Assembly (NCBI GenBank): GCA_025677835.1
Contig: JAIXMR010000109.1
Coordinates: forward strand, 30,954 to 94,953
Length of the DNA: 64,000 nt
Reading direction: 5' to 3'
DNA from: Sporodiniella umbellata
Taxonomy: Eukaryota; Mucoromycota; Mucoromycetes; Mucorales; Rhizopodaceae
Part shown: positions 46,340-58,169 of the stretch, piece by piece
Numbering within the stretch: the first letter of the stretch is position 1
Layout: each line of letters starts with the position of its first letter
Translations under genes and position numbers: made by a program
Notes under the pieces: model-generated
Told to the model about the DNA's origin: nothing
Seen by the model: only the letters and a program-made list of their open reading frames with translations
Database searches by the model: none

Positions 46340-48183
46340 ATTTAACAAAGTGGGCTGAAAGAATACAATAGATACATTTTAATAATAAAATCTTTGTAAA
46401 AAGTTGCCTGAGTAGTATGTTTAACTCCAAGAAAAAGAAGATATACAGGCTTTTTATTTTTTAGCTATAGTCATAAGCTTTTGAAATGTCTTTGGCACTG
46501 AAAATAGTTTCTATAAGTGCTTTGTACTCAATTCACAAATATGTTGTTTACATAGTTTAGGATTTGAAAGTTGCGATATTTCCGCTAGTAAATCATCCTT
46601 CAATGTAAAGGTTTTTTCAGTAAATTCGTGAATAAGTAAGGTGACTTTTCGTGTGCAAAAATATGCTATGGTGATACTTGGAGGGAGTTTTATATGTTAA
46701 AGCAATGCTTGTAGCTGTAAGGGCTTAGATACCTCGAATTTTTTTATTTATTACACAGGTTTCAAGAGAGAAAACAAAACAATCGCAGCTCAATAAGTAC
46801 AGCTGAAAAAAAAAGAAAACAATTTTGTGCACACGAGGAGGATGGAATCCTTTTAAATTACTTGGTATTCATCTTTGTACTTATGACTATTCTCCTTTTG
46901 ATCCTAGTATTGATCTATATTTGATATGCCTCTAATTAAGTGAAATAACATATACAAAAATTCACACATGCTTAATAAGTATTTTCCAGTTCACTTTGTT
47001 TATTTCGCGTTATATTTTCTTTTTTTGAAACATACTTTGTGGGGTATGAAGTAACTGGCACAACACCGGTATTAGTGGTATCTAATACACAATTTTGCAA
47101 CCAACTGCTGTTTTTTTCGTGTAATGGCTTAGATCTGTGATGTGTGTCACTGTTTAAACTACCATATCACAACAAGTAATGATAACGCTTCTTTACCAAA
47201 GAGACATACTTCGCTCGAAAACTCAACTGTTCTAACCTGGAAATTTTTGTAGTATACTTGATTGATTGATTTGTTATGATTGATATCACATTCAAATCAG
47301 ACTTCTGTAACCCAAACGTACTAAGAACTTCATAGCTGCCGTTATTGTTAAAGATCGAAATATTTATTAAAATTTATGGCAATTTGACTCCCGCTTCTAT
47401 AACGGGTTTGGTTCCTGCCTTACCACTATAATTTGCAAAAAATAAAAATCTTCAAAAACTATCACAGTGTCTGTATACACAATTCTTTTTTCAGACTTAC
47501 GCAGCAATTTTAATACTAATTATGACACTAAATCCTGTATCAATAAAAAACTACAATAGTTTGCTGTAACATTGTTTTTGTAGACAGCGTTTAATTCGCC
47601 TGATTAGTAGAGTCTCTATAAGAGTAAAAAGTATGCTTAAGTCAATCGAGATAAAGGCGATTATTTACATTGTATTCTTCTTTTTTCCGATTATCGTGTT
47701 TGGTTCTTACTAATACTTAATTACATACCAAGGAAGTAGTTTGATAGCAAATGTGTGAAGAAAATTGCAAAAGCTTCGGACAGCTATTTGACCTACCACT
47801 TGAATATCATTTTAAAATGTACCTTTATCACTAGGATGGTAGAAGAAACATTATTGACAAACTTAAAAAAAAAGCACTTGTTTTCTTTATGGATTTGTTG
47901 TTTCATCTGACAAATCTCCAAAATTATATATTGAAAAAAAAAGAGCTCCCCAATTTGACCAAAAACTGGTAAAAAAATTAGGTCAAATAGCTTTCATAAA
48001 AGTAGACGGGCTCTTCAAAAAGCTGGTAAACTTAGGGTTTAATTAATTGGGCGACCAATTAAGGCTAAAAAGGTGGTCAGGTAGTGTTCAGAGAAACGAC
48101 TAAGTGAGGCTTAAAAAAACGACTGATTGACAACGAAAATACAGTATGTTTTATTATTTACAGAAATAGCCCCAACTACTGCT
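46340..48183. other. 1.8 kb convergent intergenic region between HRD3 and aconitase
   Basis: No gene is recognised. It includes an 8 bp stem at 47953-47988 (ATTTGACC/GGTCAAAT) and a perfect TTAATTGG-GCGA-CCAATTAA hairpin at 48043-48062, close to the aconitase 3' end. The rest is AT-rich. Confidence 0.55.
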
Positions 48184-50753
48184 TTATTTTGAGCTACTGA
48201 CACTTTTGATGAGGTTCAAGGCGCTTCCGCTCTTAAACCATTGTATCTGATCCTCGCTCATTGTATGTTTAGAGTCGATAGAAATTTTTCTCCCATCAGG
48301 TTTAGTAACAATAATTTGCACTGGCTTTCCAGGCGCAATATTTTTGACGCCAACTGTTTCGATTACATCTCCACTAGAGATTTGGTCGTAATCGGTTTCA
48401 TTGACAAAAGTTAGAGGTAATACGCCTTGTTTTTTCAAGTTAGTTTCGTGAATACGAGCAAATGATCTTGAGACAATTAAAGGGCATCCTAGATAACGGA
48501 CCTGTAGAGCTGCATGTTCACGAGCAGATCCTTCGCCATAGTTATGCTATAGCCATAGAAAATAAGTACATGGTCATATACCAGGATAAATACTTACATC
48601 AGCAATAACCATCCATTGTATGTTTTGGCTTTTGTAGCTTTTAGCAACTTCAGGTATGGTATCTTCTTTGTCTGTAGTGATATTGACGACTGAGTTTACC
48701 TTTCCAGTGTCTGCATTCAAAGCGCCAATTAGGGTATTTTCAGCAATATTTTGTAGATGACCCTTATACTTCAGCCAAGGCCCCGCAGCGGATATGTGAT
48801 CTGTAGTACATTTTCCTTTCACTTTCAATAGAACCTTGATGTTTTTAAACTCGTCGCCGTGCCAAGGACCGAATGCTTCTAAAACTTGTAGTCGGTTAGA
48901 TTGGGGATTTATAGTAATCTGGACAGAGCTATCAGGTGTTGGAGTCGGAGCGGGCGGTTCGTAAGTATCGCGCCCGGCTTCAAAACCTTGATAAGGAAGT
49001 TCATCTCCAGTTGGAGGATTAAACCTGAACTCGTCACCGTTTTTGTCCAACAAGGCATCCGTCATGGGGTTAAAGGATAGACTTCCAGCAAAAGCCATAG
49101 CTGTTACAATTTCCGGCGCCGCTAAAAAGTTCATGGTCTGAGGGTTGCCATCATTTCGGCTTCGGAAATTTCGATTGAAGGAAGTTAAAATTGCATTCTC
49201 TTCCCCTTTCTTCGCGGAGCGTTTCCATTGGCCGATGCAAGGCCCGCAAGCGTTGGCAAGTACCTGTCCACCAGCTTCCTCAAACACTTTCTGCTGACCG
49301 TCACGTTCAATTGTGGCGCGTATTTGCTCAGAGCCAGGAGTTACTAGGAAAGATGTCTTAAGAGAAACACCCGCAATAGTAGCCTGTTTAACAAGAGATG
49401 CAGCACGCGACATATCCTGATAAGATGAGTTGGTGCAGCTACCAATGAGGGAACCCGTTAGCTCATCCTTCCAGCCTTTCTCTTTGACAAAGTCTTTGAA
49501 CTTGCTAAGAGGAGTGCTCAAATCGGGAGTAAACGGGCCATTGATATGAGGCTCTACTTCAGATAAATTCATCTCCACCACTTGATCATAGTGTGCACCA
49601 GAATCAGATCGCAAAAACTGGGCGTGTTTATCGGCTGATTGACTAACAGAAGATCTGCCTGTAGAGTTTAAATAAGCCTTCATACTGCTAGTATAAGGGA
49701 AAACAGAGGTAGTAGCACCGACTTCAGCGCCCATGTTGCAAATAGTAGCCATGCCTGTACAAGACAAGCTTTCTATACCTTCGCCAAAGTACTCAATAAT
49801 GTGTCCAGTGCCACCGCTAACAGTGAGCTGCCCAGCAAGCTTTAAAATTACGTCCTTTGGACTGGCCCAAGGGTCTAATCTACCGGTTAATTTTACTCCA
49901 ATTATGTTTGGAGCTTTTAATTCCCAAGGAATATTAGCCATAGCATCTACAGCATCTGCACCACCTACACCAATAGCTATCATACCAAGCCCCCCTTTTT
50001 TTTTTCCAAAAAATAAATAAATATCTGCTCTTGTTTACAAATAAAATATAGCTTACCTGCATTTGGGGTATGACTGTCTGTACCAAGCATTAGTCCACCT
50101 GGAGCGGCATAGTTTTCTAAAACAATTTGATGAATAATACCGCTTCCTGGCTTCCAAAACGCGATTCCGTACTTTTTAGCCCCACTTTCCAAAAAATCAA
50201 AGATTTCTTTATTAGCAACAATGGACTGTGCTACATCTTTGTCAGCTCCTTCATTTGCTGGAATCAAATGATCACAGTGAATAGAAGAAGGAACAGCTGT
50301 AGTACGCATACCAGATAGCATGAACTGAAGGAGAGCCATCTGGGCAGATGCATCTATACAGATTAACCTTGAAAGTTAGTTTATGTGTTTGAACAAATTA
50401 GCAGTGTATCACCTTGCATTGCAACTCGATCTAATAGAGGACTTAGTGATAAGCTTTTATTAATCAGATATTTTACCTGGAGACAACTTCAAGTATGTTT
50501 CACCCCGTACAGGAACAGTTTCCTCTGGGTTTGTCAAGTGGGAATAAACAATTTTTTCTGCCAGAGTCAGAGGGCGATGGTTGAGGATACGCTTAACAAG
50601 AGCTAGCTTTTTGCTCATTTTTTCATAAGGCGGAATGATGGAAAAGCATTTTTTTTCTGACACAGGATTGTGCTGAGTAGCTAAAGAACGCTTGGCCAGG
50701 TTACAGACGGTGGGACTGCGGAGCGTCCGGCTTGCTAAGTAGGCAGATATCAT
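48184..50753 (-). CDS. ACO1: Aconitate hydratase, mitochondrial
   Basis: Five exons (50753-50477, 50430-50413, 50353-50057, 49994-48598, 48546-48184) give 783 residues, the expected length. The first 30 residues ([22 protein letters not shown]) form a basic, Ser-rich presequence for mitochondria. The [4Fe-4S] ligands are C384 (GSCTNSS), C447 and C450 (NACGPCIG). Active-site blocks [33 protein letters not shown] and the swivel-domain [14 protein letters not shown] are all present. It converts citrate to isocitrate in the TCA cycle; in yeast the protein also binds mtDNA. Exon 2 is an 18 nt micro-exon coding for part of DRVAMQ. Confidence 0.96.
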
Positions 50754-51144
50754 TTCAGGATGCGATTTAATCAAGGGATATGCTATGTAGTTTTTTTTTA
50801 AGCAAAAAACAAAACAAAACCAAAAAAAAAAAGAAGGGGTAGAAAATATATAAATGTAAGATGAAAAGAGACAAGGGTGACAAAGCTTTGACACCTTTTA
50901 TTATTTGTTCAGATGATCTTTTATCTATTACCTGATAAAGAAAATATCGGAGATAAAAATGTAGTTTTTGATTATTTCTTTTTAAAACTCTTTTGGCGCC
51001 TTCGTTGTTTGGACTCAAAATCGTGCCAGTCTCCTTGAATACTTAACAGGCTAACATAATAGTCAGTTTTTCTTATATACAGAATTGCACATGAGCACAC
51101 AAGCTTTTTTTAGAGTATGCGTATATGTGTGCTAATTTGTACTC
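50754..51144. other. Intergenic region upstream of aconitase
   Basis: About 390 bases between the aconitase start and the 3' end of the kinase gene, both on the minus strand. No element is recognised; the aconitase promoter presumably lies here. Confidence 0.5.
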
Positions 51145-52915
51145 TTACTTGACAGGCATTGTTGGCTCAGGCAACTCTGTTTTGAAATAGGAAAAATCTA
51201 AAGCTTCAGCAGCAGACGGCCGTTTCTCAGGGTGCATAGTTAACAGCGCCTGTGCAAGTTCTAAAGCCCCGGGAGAAAGCAACCTAAAATCGTTAGAAGG
51301 TTGATTAGACATCTAAACAAGCTTGTTTAAACAACGAAACATTTACGACTGATATAATTCTTTAAAGCGCGAAACGTAGGTCTGAGCCGGCCGCACTAGC
51401 TTGTACCACGGTAAATCCGTAATTGTTGGCCAAGACTCTACTGTAGGTGTCCCCATTATTTTGTATATTAAATCAAGCTGAGACACCTCATCAATTCCAT
51501 TAAACACTGCCTTTTTGGTAAAAAGCTCTAGCATGATACAACTATATAGAATGCATTGAATCTCTTATCACCACCCAACCTGTGTAAATTTACCCAACAC
51601 TCCAGATATCAACCTCTGGTCCATAAGCAGTAGCACCCAGCAGCAGTTCCGGTGGTCTGTACCAAATTGTGATCACTCTATTTGTATAATCCTGTTGTCG
51701 GTTTTTTTCAAAAACTCTTGCCAATCCAAAATCAGCAATTTTGAGTTCCCCTTTGTTGTTTATTAGCAGGTTGGACCCTTTAATATCTCGATGTAGTATT
51801 CCCAAGCTATGGAGATAGGCTAGTCCCTCCAGCACCTGTCCTATGAGCGACTTAGCATGCGAGGGTTGAAACGTAAAGTCTGGATGACCAAGGATTCCTG
51901 ACAAATCGTGGTCCATGTACTCCAAAACCATATAGACATCCCCTTGAGACACCATGATTTGTTCCAACTCAACAATCCTAGAATGCTTTAGCTTCTGTAA
52001 TAGCTTGATTTCTCTCACTGCTGTTATTGGAAACTATGAAAGAAATTATTTTTCTCTTCAACTTTTTTTTTGTAAAAAAAAAAGTATAGCCCATAAATGT
52101 ACCCCATCCTTCTCTGTTTTCATCCGGATTTTTTTCAAAGCCATAAGTTTGCCTGTTTTAGTGTTCTGCGCTTTGTATACCTTGCTAAATATCCATGTTG
52201 TATCTGGAAGATGAGAAACTAGATTCTTTTTTTTTTTTTTTAATTACCCATATGTCCCCTGTCCTACTTGACCAATCTTTTCAAACAGCACGGATGGATC
52301 CTCTGCCAGTTTCTGCATGTGGCCTAAATCTTGGTAATATTGCTCAACCAGCTCTTCTGTCGTCACCTTATCACTCTCTGTTTGTGGTTTCAATTTGCTC
52401 TTTTCTTGGTGGGCTCCAGCTAGAGTCGATGACTTCTGTTGTTGAATACGGCTGTAGCAATATTCGTATTTTTCTGCTGTGTATTCAGTTGATCGACTGT
52501 TTTTATATTCAGTCCAGCCATAATATTCCCAAGCTTGCTTTTCCTGCTGAGACATGTTTTTTTGATAGCGGGTGGTAGATGTTCGGGCCAGACCTTCTTT
52601 AACTTCTAAAGGTTGTTTAGTTTCTTTCCTGTTTTTCTTCTCTTCTTTTTGTGTTTCTCTACTTCTTCCACTACGCCGATCTTTACTTGATCTTCTGGAT
52701 GACTTGAAATGCCTGTCTCGGCTTCGTTCACGATCTTCTTTTGATGAATCTCTTCGTCTGTTGTCGAAATGTCGACACCTATCTCTATAACTACTTGTTC
52801 GATGCTCTTTCCAACGGTGTTCCTCTCTATTTCTTTTCTCTGAATGTCTCGTTCTTTCAATACTGTATCTGTCGGGCGATCTATCTTTTGATCTCAAGTA
52901 ATCGCGACTACCCAT
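51145..52915 (-). CDS. RS-rich cyclin-dependent kinase, CDK9/CDK12/Ctk1-type
   Basis: Five exons (52915-52248, 52184-52103, 52033-51594, 51541-51347, 51283-51145) give 507 residues. The first 110 residues are Arg/Ser/Asp/Glu-rich, as in CDK12/13 and splicing-linked kinases. The kinase part has a Gly-rich loop IGQVGQGTYGKVY, Lys in ALKKIR, the PSTAIRE-like helix PITAVREIKLL, HRDIKGSN, DFGLAR, and the activation segment TNRVITIWYRPPELLLG. PITAxRE is typical of transcription CDKs that phosphorylate the RNA polymerase II C-terminal domain. A cyclin partner is not in the window. CDK12/Ctk1 is preferred over CDK9/Bur1 because of the RS-rich N-terminus; this is not decisive. Confidence 0.9.
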
Positions 52916-54595
52916 TCTGTATATATTTTGCGGGAATTAAGTTTATCAAAAAGGAAAAAACTGTATACAAATTACAGCGCGGCTTGTAAATTTTGTCTGT
53001 TTTAAAAACCAACCGAATCGCGATTTCTGAAAAATGATCAAATCACCACATTAATGACAATGACTTTGATTTTCTATAAACCAAGAACTATACACACAGC
53101 CCGTATTCTTAGATGCATCAGCTTTCTTTAATTGTTTTTTCTCTCTAGCAAAAATTCTGTATTTTATGTTAAGTTTTTAAATAAAACAAAACATTGTCAA
53201 CATATACTCGTATAATTGAAATCATCAAGTGTATAACGCTGTGTTTCATCTTGATAACAAAGTTCCCAAACTTGTTCATTCGCAAAATTTTATAATAAAC
53301 ACCATATAGGATTTGTCTAGAACGAGTAATATTGTCATGCTACGCTAAGATTTTCTTCTATACTTCTCCAACCATTATATATACGACACTAATCGGGATC
53401 AGCCTTTAGACTCATGTATAGAACAGCGTACCTTTTGGGTATCGATATGCTTTCACTACTTCAAACTTGAAGAAACATTGTATAAGCTGCCTAACTACTC
53501 CTCCACTTTCTCATATTTATACGTATTTCAAAAGACAAACACAATTAAAACTTCGTTCTAACTTCGAGAAAGATAAACTGCAAGGGCGATGTAAGATTCA
53601 AGTTTAGCAGATTGCTTAATTCTTTTTTGTGTCTTTAAAGTATAGCACCGTATATGTATTTTGGTATGTAGATGTAGAAGTGTTTCTCTATACTTTATCA
53701 AAGAAACACATATTGTTACTGTTTAAAGTGCTTTAGAGACAGCTTCGTTTTATTTTAAAGCCTTACTGTTTATTTGTTTATTTTAAGGCTTTAATAAGTG
53801 GCAGCATGTGTTTTCTAGACTAGAAGAATATAACAGGGGGTTGACTTTGATCTGCTTAATGTTTTTGTCCATCTCTAAAATTTACTTTTCAGCATGATGT
53901 CTGCTAAATAATGACAAGCTACTTATCTACTGACACTAAATGGACCTAACTATTTTTCATGATGTAAATAAAATCATTTTCTCGTTGTGATCAATTCCTT
54001 GGATTGTTTTGAAGTTCAAATTCCTTTCGCTTTAGTATCTTGAGCCAATTGCACTTTTTTTTTTTTTTTTTTTTTTTTACAAAATACAAGGCAAAGAAAC
54101 CGAAGAAAGGCTTATGTCTAGAACACTGCTTCAAGTTCTGCTATAAGCAACGACGGATATTTGCAACACATAGAAACAAAACAAAAACCGTAATGAAGTA
54201 TGTGAAGTAAGTCTAGTTTATCCCACATTTAATGTAGAAAAGAGAGCTATCTTCAAATGGGTCAGAAATCATGCTTTTATACTAGACAAACGCTCAGTTG
54301 AAACTTGATCATATAGAGAATATCAAGGGCTAGTCATCTAAAACTTTTATCGTACCACTATATTCAGATACACAAAAATCTGCTCAATCAAGTTTTTTTT
54401 ATGTACACTACCGGAGGAATGCTCCGGCATCTAGGATTTCGATATCCGAAGTACGGGGTTTTTTTTGTGCGCAATTTGACACATATTCCACTGAGCGTTT
54501 ATTACAGTCCTCTCTCTCCAAACCCTTAATTTATTACAACAGGTAACTGAAGCCATCCATCCATCTCACTCTGTTGCTTACGCTCATTTTTAGTC
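52916..54595. other. 1.7 kb divergent intergenic region with long T tract
   Basis: Between the kinase and uL6 starts. A T run of about 25 lies at 54055-54079. Just before the uL6 start, a 51 nt GT-AG interval looks like a 5' UTR intron (listed separately). No gene is recognised. Confidence 0.55.
54543..54593 (+). other. Predicted 5' UTR intron of the uL6 gene
   Basis: GTAACTGAAG starts at 54543 and CATTTTTAG ends at 54593, two bases before the start codon. The length of 51 nt fits other introns here, and the T-rich acceptor is strong. Introns close to the start codon are frequent in ribosomal protein genes. No transcript was available to confirm it. Confidence 0.55.
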
Positions 54596-55156
54596 ATGAA
54601 GGATATCTATAAGCAAGACGAACTCGCCATTCCTGAAGGTGTCAAGGTCAGCATCAAGTCTCGTCAAGTTACAGTTGAAGGCCCTCGTGGTGTTCTTCAA
54701 AAAAACTTGCGCCATTTGGCCATTGAAATTACCGTTCTTGACAACAAAATCCGCTTTGTAGTTCATCACGGTCTTCGCAAGCATGTTGCTTGCATTCGTA
54801 CAGTCCGCTCTTTGATCAACAACATGATTGTTGGTGTTACCAAGGGTTTCCAATACAAGATGCGTTATGTGTATGCTCACTTTCCCATCAACGTTATTAT
54901 TAATGATGCTGGAGATGCTGTTGAGATCCGTAACTTCTTGGGTCAAAAGGTCGTCTTCCATGTCAAGATGCACGAAGGTGTCAAGGTTGAAGCCTCCAAG
55001 GCTCAAAAGGATGAACTCCTTTTGACTGGTAACTCCTTGGAAAATGTTTCTCAATCTGCTGCTGACATTCAACAATCTTGTCTTGTTAAGAACAAAGATA
55101 TCCGTAAGTTCTTAGATGGTGTTTACGTTTCTGAGCGCAACATCTTGGAAGCTTAA
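54596..55156 (+). CDS. RPL9: 60S ribosomal protein L9 (uL6)
   Basis: Uninterrupted 186-residue frame. Family blocks are [60 protein letters not shown] and the C-terminal [16 protein letters not shown]. The length matches eukaryotic uL6 (about 190). It is a component of the large ribosomal subunit near the GTPase-associated region. Codon choice is more C-rich at third positions than in its neighbours, as expected of a highly expressed gene. A long antisense frame at 54590-55075 is a shadow of this gene. Confidence 0.97.
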   Translation: MKDIYKQDELAIPEGVKVSIKSRQVTVEGPRGVLQKNLRHLAIEITVLDNKIRFVVHHGLRKHVACIRTVRSLINNMIVGVTKGFQYKMRYVYAHFPINVIINDAGDAVEIRNFLGQKVVFHVKMHEGVKVEASKAQKDELLLTGNSLENVSQSAADIQQSCLVKNKDIRKFLDGVYVSERNILEA

Positions 55157-55188
55157 GGTTTTCTAAATAAAGATACACAACGGTCCCC

Positions 55189-55211
55189 GGGAAGACGGCA
55201 GGAGCCTTCCC
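55189..55211 (+). other. GC-rich hairpin in the uL6 3' UTR
   Basis: GGGAAG at 55189-55194 pairs with CTTCCC at 55206-55211 across an 11 nt loop, 33 bases after the stop codon. It is a short GC-rich island in AT-rich DNA. A role in mRNA 3' end behaviour is only a possibility. Confidence 0.4.
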
Positions 55212-55385
55212 ACCCCTCTTTTTTTTGTGTGTGTGTGCGTACGTTCAAGCGTAAAAAAACAAAATAACAGTAATAATAATAAAAATAATAGACAAAAAAA
55301 AAGACAAAAATGATAAAAAGGGTCTCTTTAATTATAATTAGGTATCTGTGTGTGCTGTAGTTGTGAGTATGTGAAATTCAGGGAA

Positions 55386-57488
55386 TTATCGTTTTCTTCC
55401 AAATTTTATGCCAAATAACTTTCTAGAATTACCGTTCATATTAGAAGAGTTTCTAGAGTCGCCATCATTAAATACGTCCTCATCTTTTTTGTTAGCCAAA
55501 TCTCGAGAGGAGTTTGGGCGAGACGATGTATTAGGCCCCGACGCGTTAGCTGCCTGATAAAAAGGCGCGTCCTCTGATTGAATCGAAAGCATATTGGCTT
55601 GCGTGTTTAAAGATTGCATCATCTCCCTTTCTACAGTTTCAAACGCTGATGTAAATGTAAAAGTACGATCTCGAATGTGTGCTTCAATCTTGATTTCTGT
55701 TTGACCAAAGTACATTTTGATTGTCATAAATACTGGCTGTCCTTTTTGAACGTCGGAGAATTTTGGCATTTTGATAGGAAACCTCGCCACTTTGAACACT
55801 TGTGGATGTACTGTTAATCTGGGTACAGTTCCATCCCCATCGTAAGCAAACAAATCTGTGTCTGTGTCATTGGGGTAGGCAATCATGAAGTTTTTAGACA
55901 CGCAGTAATCAGCGTTGATGGCCTGGCCTTTTTGTACATAAACACTAAATCTCTGTTTACAAAACAAACGGTTATCGTCACCTTTGATACATTGCTCAGG
56001 AGGATCATAACGAGGGTCAAAAACCATTCGCGTTTCTAGTCCATATGTTCGCCGGGAGACCCGTTCTGTAACCATACGAGGGTTTAAACCAAAATATACT
56101 GCACCGCGTACAACAGCAAGCTCACCACGAGGTGGGACACCTATAAATCCCACTCTAGTCTGAAACTCGGCCAAAACTCTTCTGTAAAGATATGTTGATT
56201 GGCCAAACCCTCCCACTAAGAAAATAGCATCGAGCTTAGTTTTAGACTGCTCAACTTGCTCCTCAATGAGATCAACTACTTGATTAATGACTGGTTCAAA
56301 TACACGTTGGCGCAGTTCGTTGCAAGGAATATGTAATGTGCCATCCTCAATACCCGCATCTGGATCGTCGGCACCTTCGATACCTAGTGCTGCAGGTAGT
56401 GATAGATACTGATCCTCATCTCCATCAAATTCAGGCTAATATATATATATATATATATATATATGTTTATAGGAGTCAAACACAAAGTAGCCTCCTATCT
56501 ATTTATGTTTGTTCGTTTACCTTGATTGTGTCGATAAATGTCTCCATCATAGATTCCATAGCAGTGTCGCTGACTTTACCATGGTGGTAGAATCGATCTT
56601 TTAGATATTCTCTCATTCGTATATCCAAGAAAGTTGAACCACAAGAGTCGCCCGAGCCCTTTGTAACCTCTTTAAGTGCCCTCTTCTCACCCGAATCATC
56701 AATTTCAAACACAATTAGATCGACCGTACCACCACCAGCATCGCAAATCAAAAATCGCTGTCCGTGTCCTAAATTAAATTGGTCGCATTTTTTTTCACAA
56801 TAAAGTGCAGCTGCCTCTGGCTCACTAATCAACATGAGCCTACTGGGATGGTCCCACCGGTTGATAATGTTAGCTCTTATAGCTGCCTCTCGCATCGTTG
56901 CTTTAGCCTGATCGCTCCACATAGCAGGCACTGTTAAACAGTATCGGAACTTGCTCTGATCGTAATTGTTAGCAAAACCTCTCTGAAGGTCTTTGCAGAC
57001 GTGACTGTGGAATGCTTCAAGGTAATCTGTGATAGCCTCCAGTGCGGTAAGTCCGTTTGGTAAAGGCTCAAGCTGAAGATTCTCATCTAACTGAAGTTTG
57101 AATCTCGAAAGCAGTTGATCGCTGTTGTTTTTTTTTAATGCTGTTTTTTTTGCCTCTTGACCCCAGGCAACTAACTTTGTTGAGCTGTTGCGGTATAGTG
57201 AAAGTGTGGGAGTCTTTGGATACACGTTTTGCTGTTTGGGCCTATCAGGGGCTATAAGTTACTACCTTTTTTTTTTTTTGTTATTGCTACACACCATTTA
57301 GTGATATCAATAATTTCATCATTCCCATCCTTTGAGAACGCATAACAGCAACCTGAAAACGTAGTTCCAAAATCTTCACATTTTTTTTAGTAGCTGGAAA
57401 TAACAAAACAAAACAGAGTGACTATTTTACCAATGCCTATCACATAGGAATAATCCGATGGGTCAAAAGGCTGTGTGTCTTTAGTCAT
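55386..57488 (-). CDS. Hsp70-superfamily ATPase, HSPA12-like
   Basis: Four exons (57488-57431, 57373-57295, 57241-56521, 56435-55386) give 635 residues. The actin-like ATPase fold shows phosphate 1 IDFGTTFSGCCYAF, a central SEPEAAALY, phosphate 2 ICDAGGGTVDLIVFE and adenosine loop AIFLVGGFGQSTYL. VRGAVYFGLNP and RRTYGLETRMVFDP are typical of the HSPA12 group rather than canonical Hsp70. The C-terminal region lacks the usual substrate-binding domain and EEVD end, and finishes in a Ser/Asn-rich tail. HSPA12-like genes are often multi-copy in Mucoromycota, but their role there is not known to me. The third intron carries an AT microsatellite. Confidence 0.88.
56439..56464. repeat. AT microsatellite in an HSPA12-like gene intron
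   Basis: About 13 TA repeats next to the acceptor of intron 56436-56520. The acceptor AG at 56437-56436 directly borders the repeat, so length changes could affect splicing; that is inference. Confidence 0.8.
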
Positions 57489-58169
57489 ATCTTACTAAAA
57501 CTCTCAATAAATAAATAAAAATTAAAAAGAAAAAAAAATAAAGAAAAGAGTAGAGAAAAAGAAAAAAAAAATGGAAAATAAAAATAATAAGAAAAAAAAA
57601 GATCAATTATGTATGTATTTGGTGTGTAAGGTGTGTATGTGTTTGTGTGTGCTTGTGTGAGGTTCAGGAGCAGATATTCCAAATTAGTAGCCAGTGAGAG
57701 ACGAGCTCATCGGTTGTGTCAGCAATATAATGTTAAATGAAAGCACGTCCTCCATTCGAACCTTTTCAAAGACATAATTCTCGCTTTTTACAGCTTTTTT
57801 CATATAAATACAACCATTCTTGTTCAATATACAGCTTTAGTTTTTTGACGGAGAGGGGTTCCAACAGGGAGACGGAGAGAGGGGTGGGGCAAGAGGAGGT
57901 ATCTTTTTTTTCTTTCAAAACAAGCTGTTCAACAATATAAAAATATGCTTCATATCACCCTGTGCGCACTTGTTTCTTTCTTCTCCTTCCTCGCATACAA
58001 AGCCTTTCATAGATATATACATTAACAGCCTCCTTATTTTATTCTTTTTGAAATTTTCTTTGGTTTTTAGGATTGTTCTGTGAAAAAGATACTACAGCAG
58101 TGATCTCAATTACGGAGTTCAAACCTTTGCCTTTCACTCTCTGTCTCTCCGCCCTTTTCTTTCCATTAA
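57489..58169. other. Divergent intergenic region between the HSPA12-like and FTS-like genes
   Basis: About 680 bases including a T/C-poor purine tract (57515-57600 region on the + strand), a TG-rich stretch near 57620-57660 and a GA-rich stretch near 57850-57895. Promoters of both genes must lie here. No distinct site could be named. Confidence 0.5.

Noticed and set aside
54590..55075. Long minus-strand frame opposite uL6
   Set aside because: It mirrors the strongly conserved uL6 coding sequence and its own translation matches nothing; long antisense frames are expected from biased codon use.
57738..57770. Possible tRNA T-arm (TTCGAAC) near 57755
   Set aside because: The flanking bases do not pair into a T-stem and no other tRNA arms are present.
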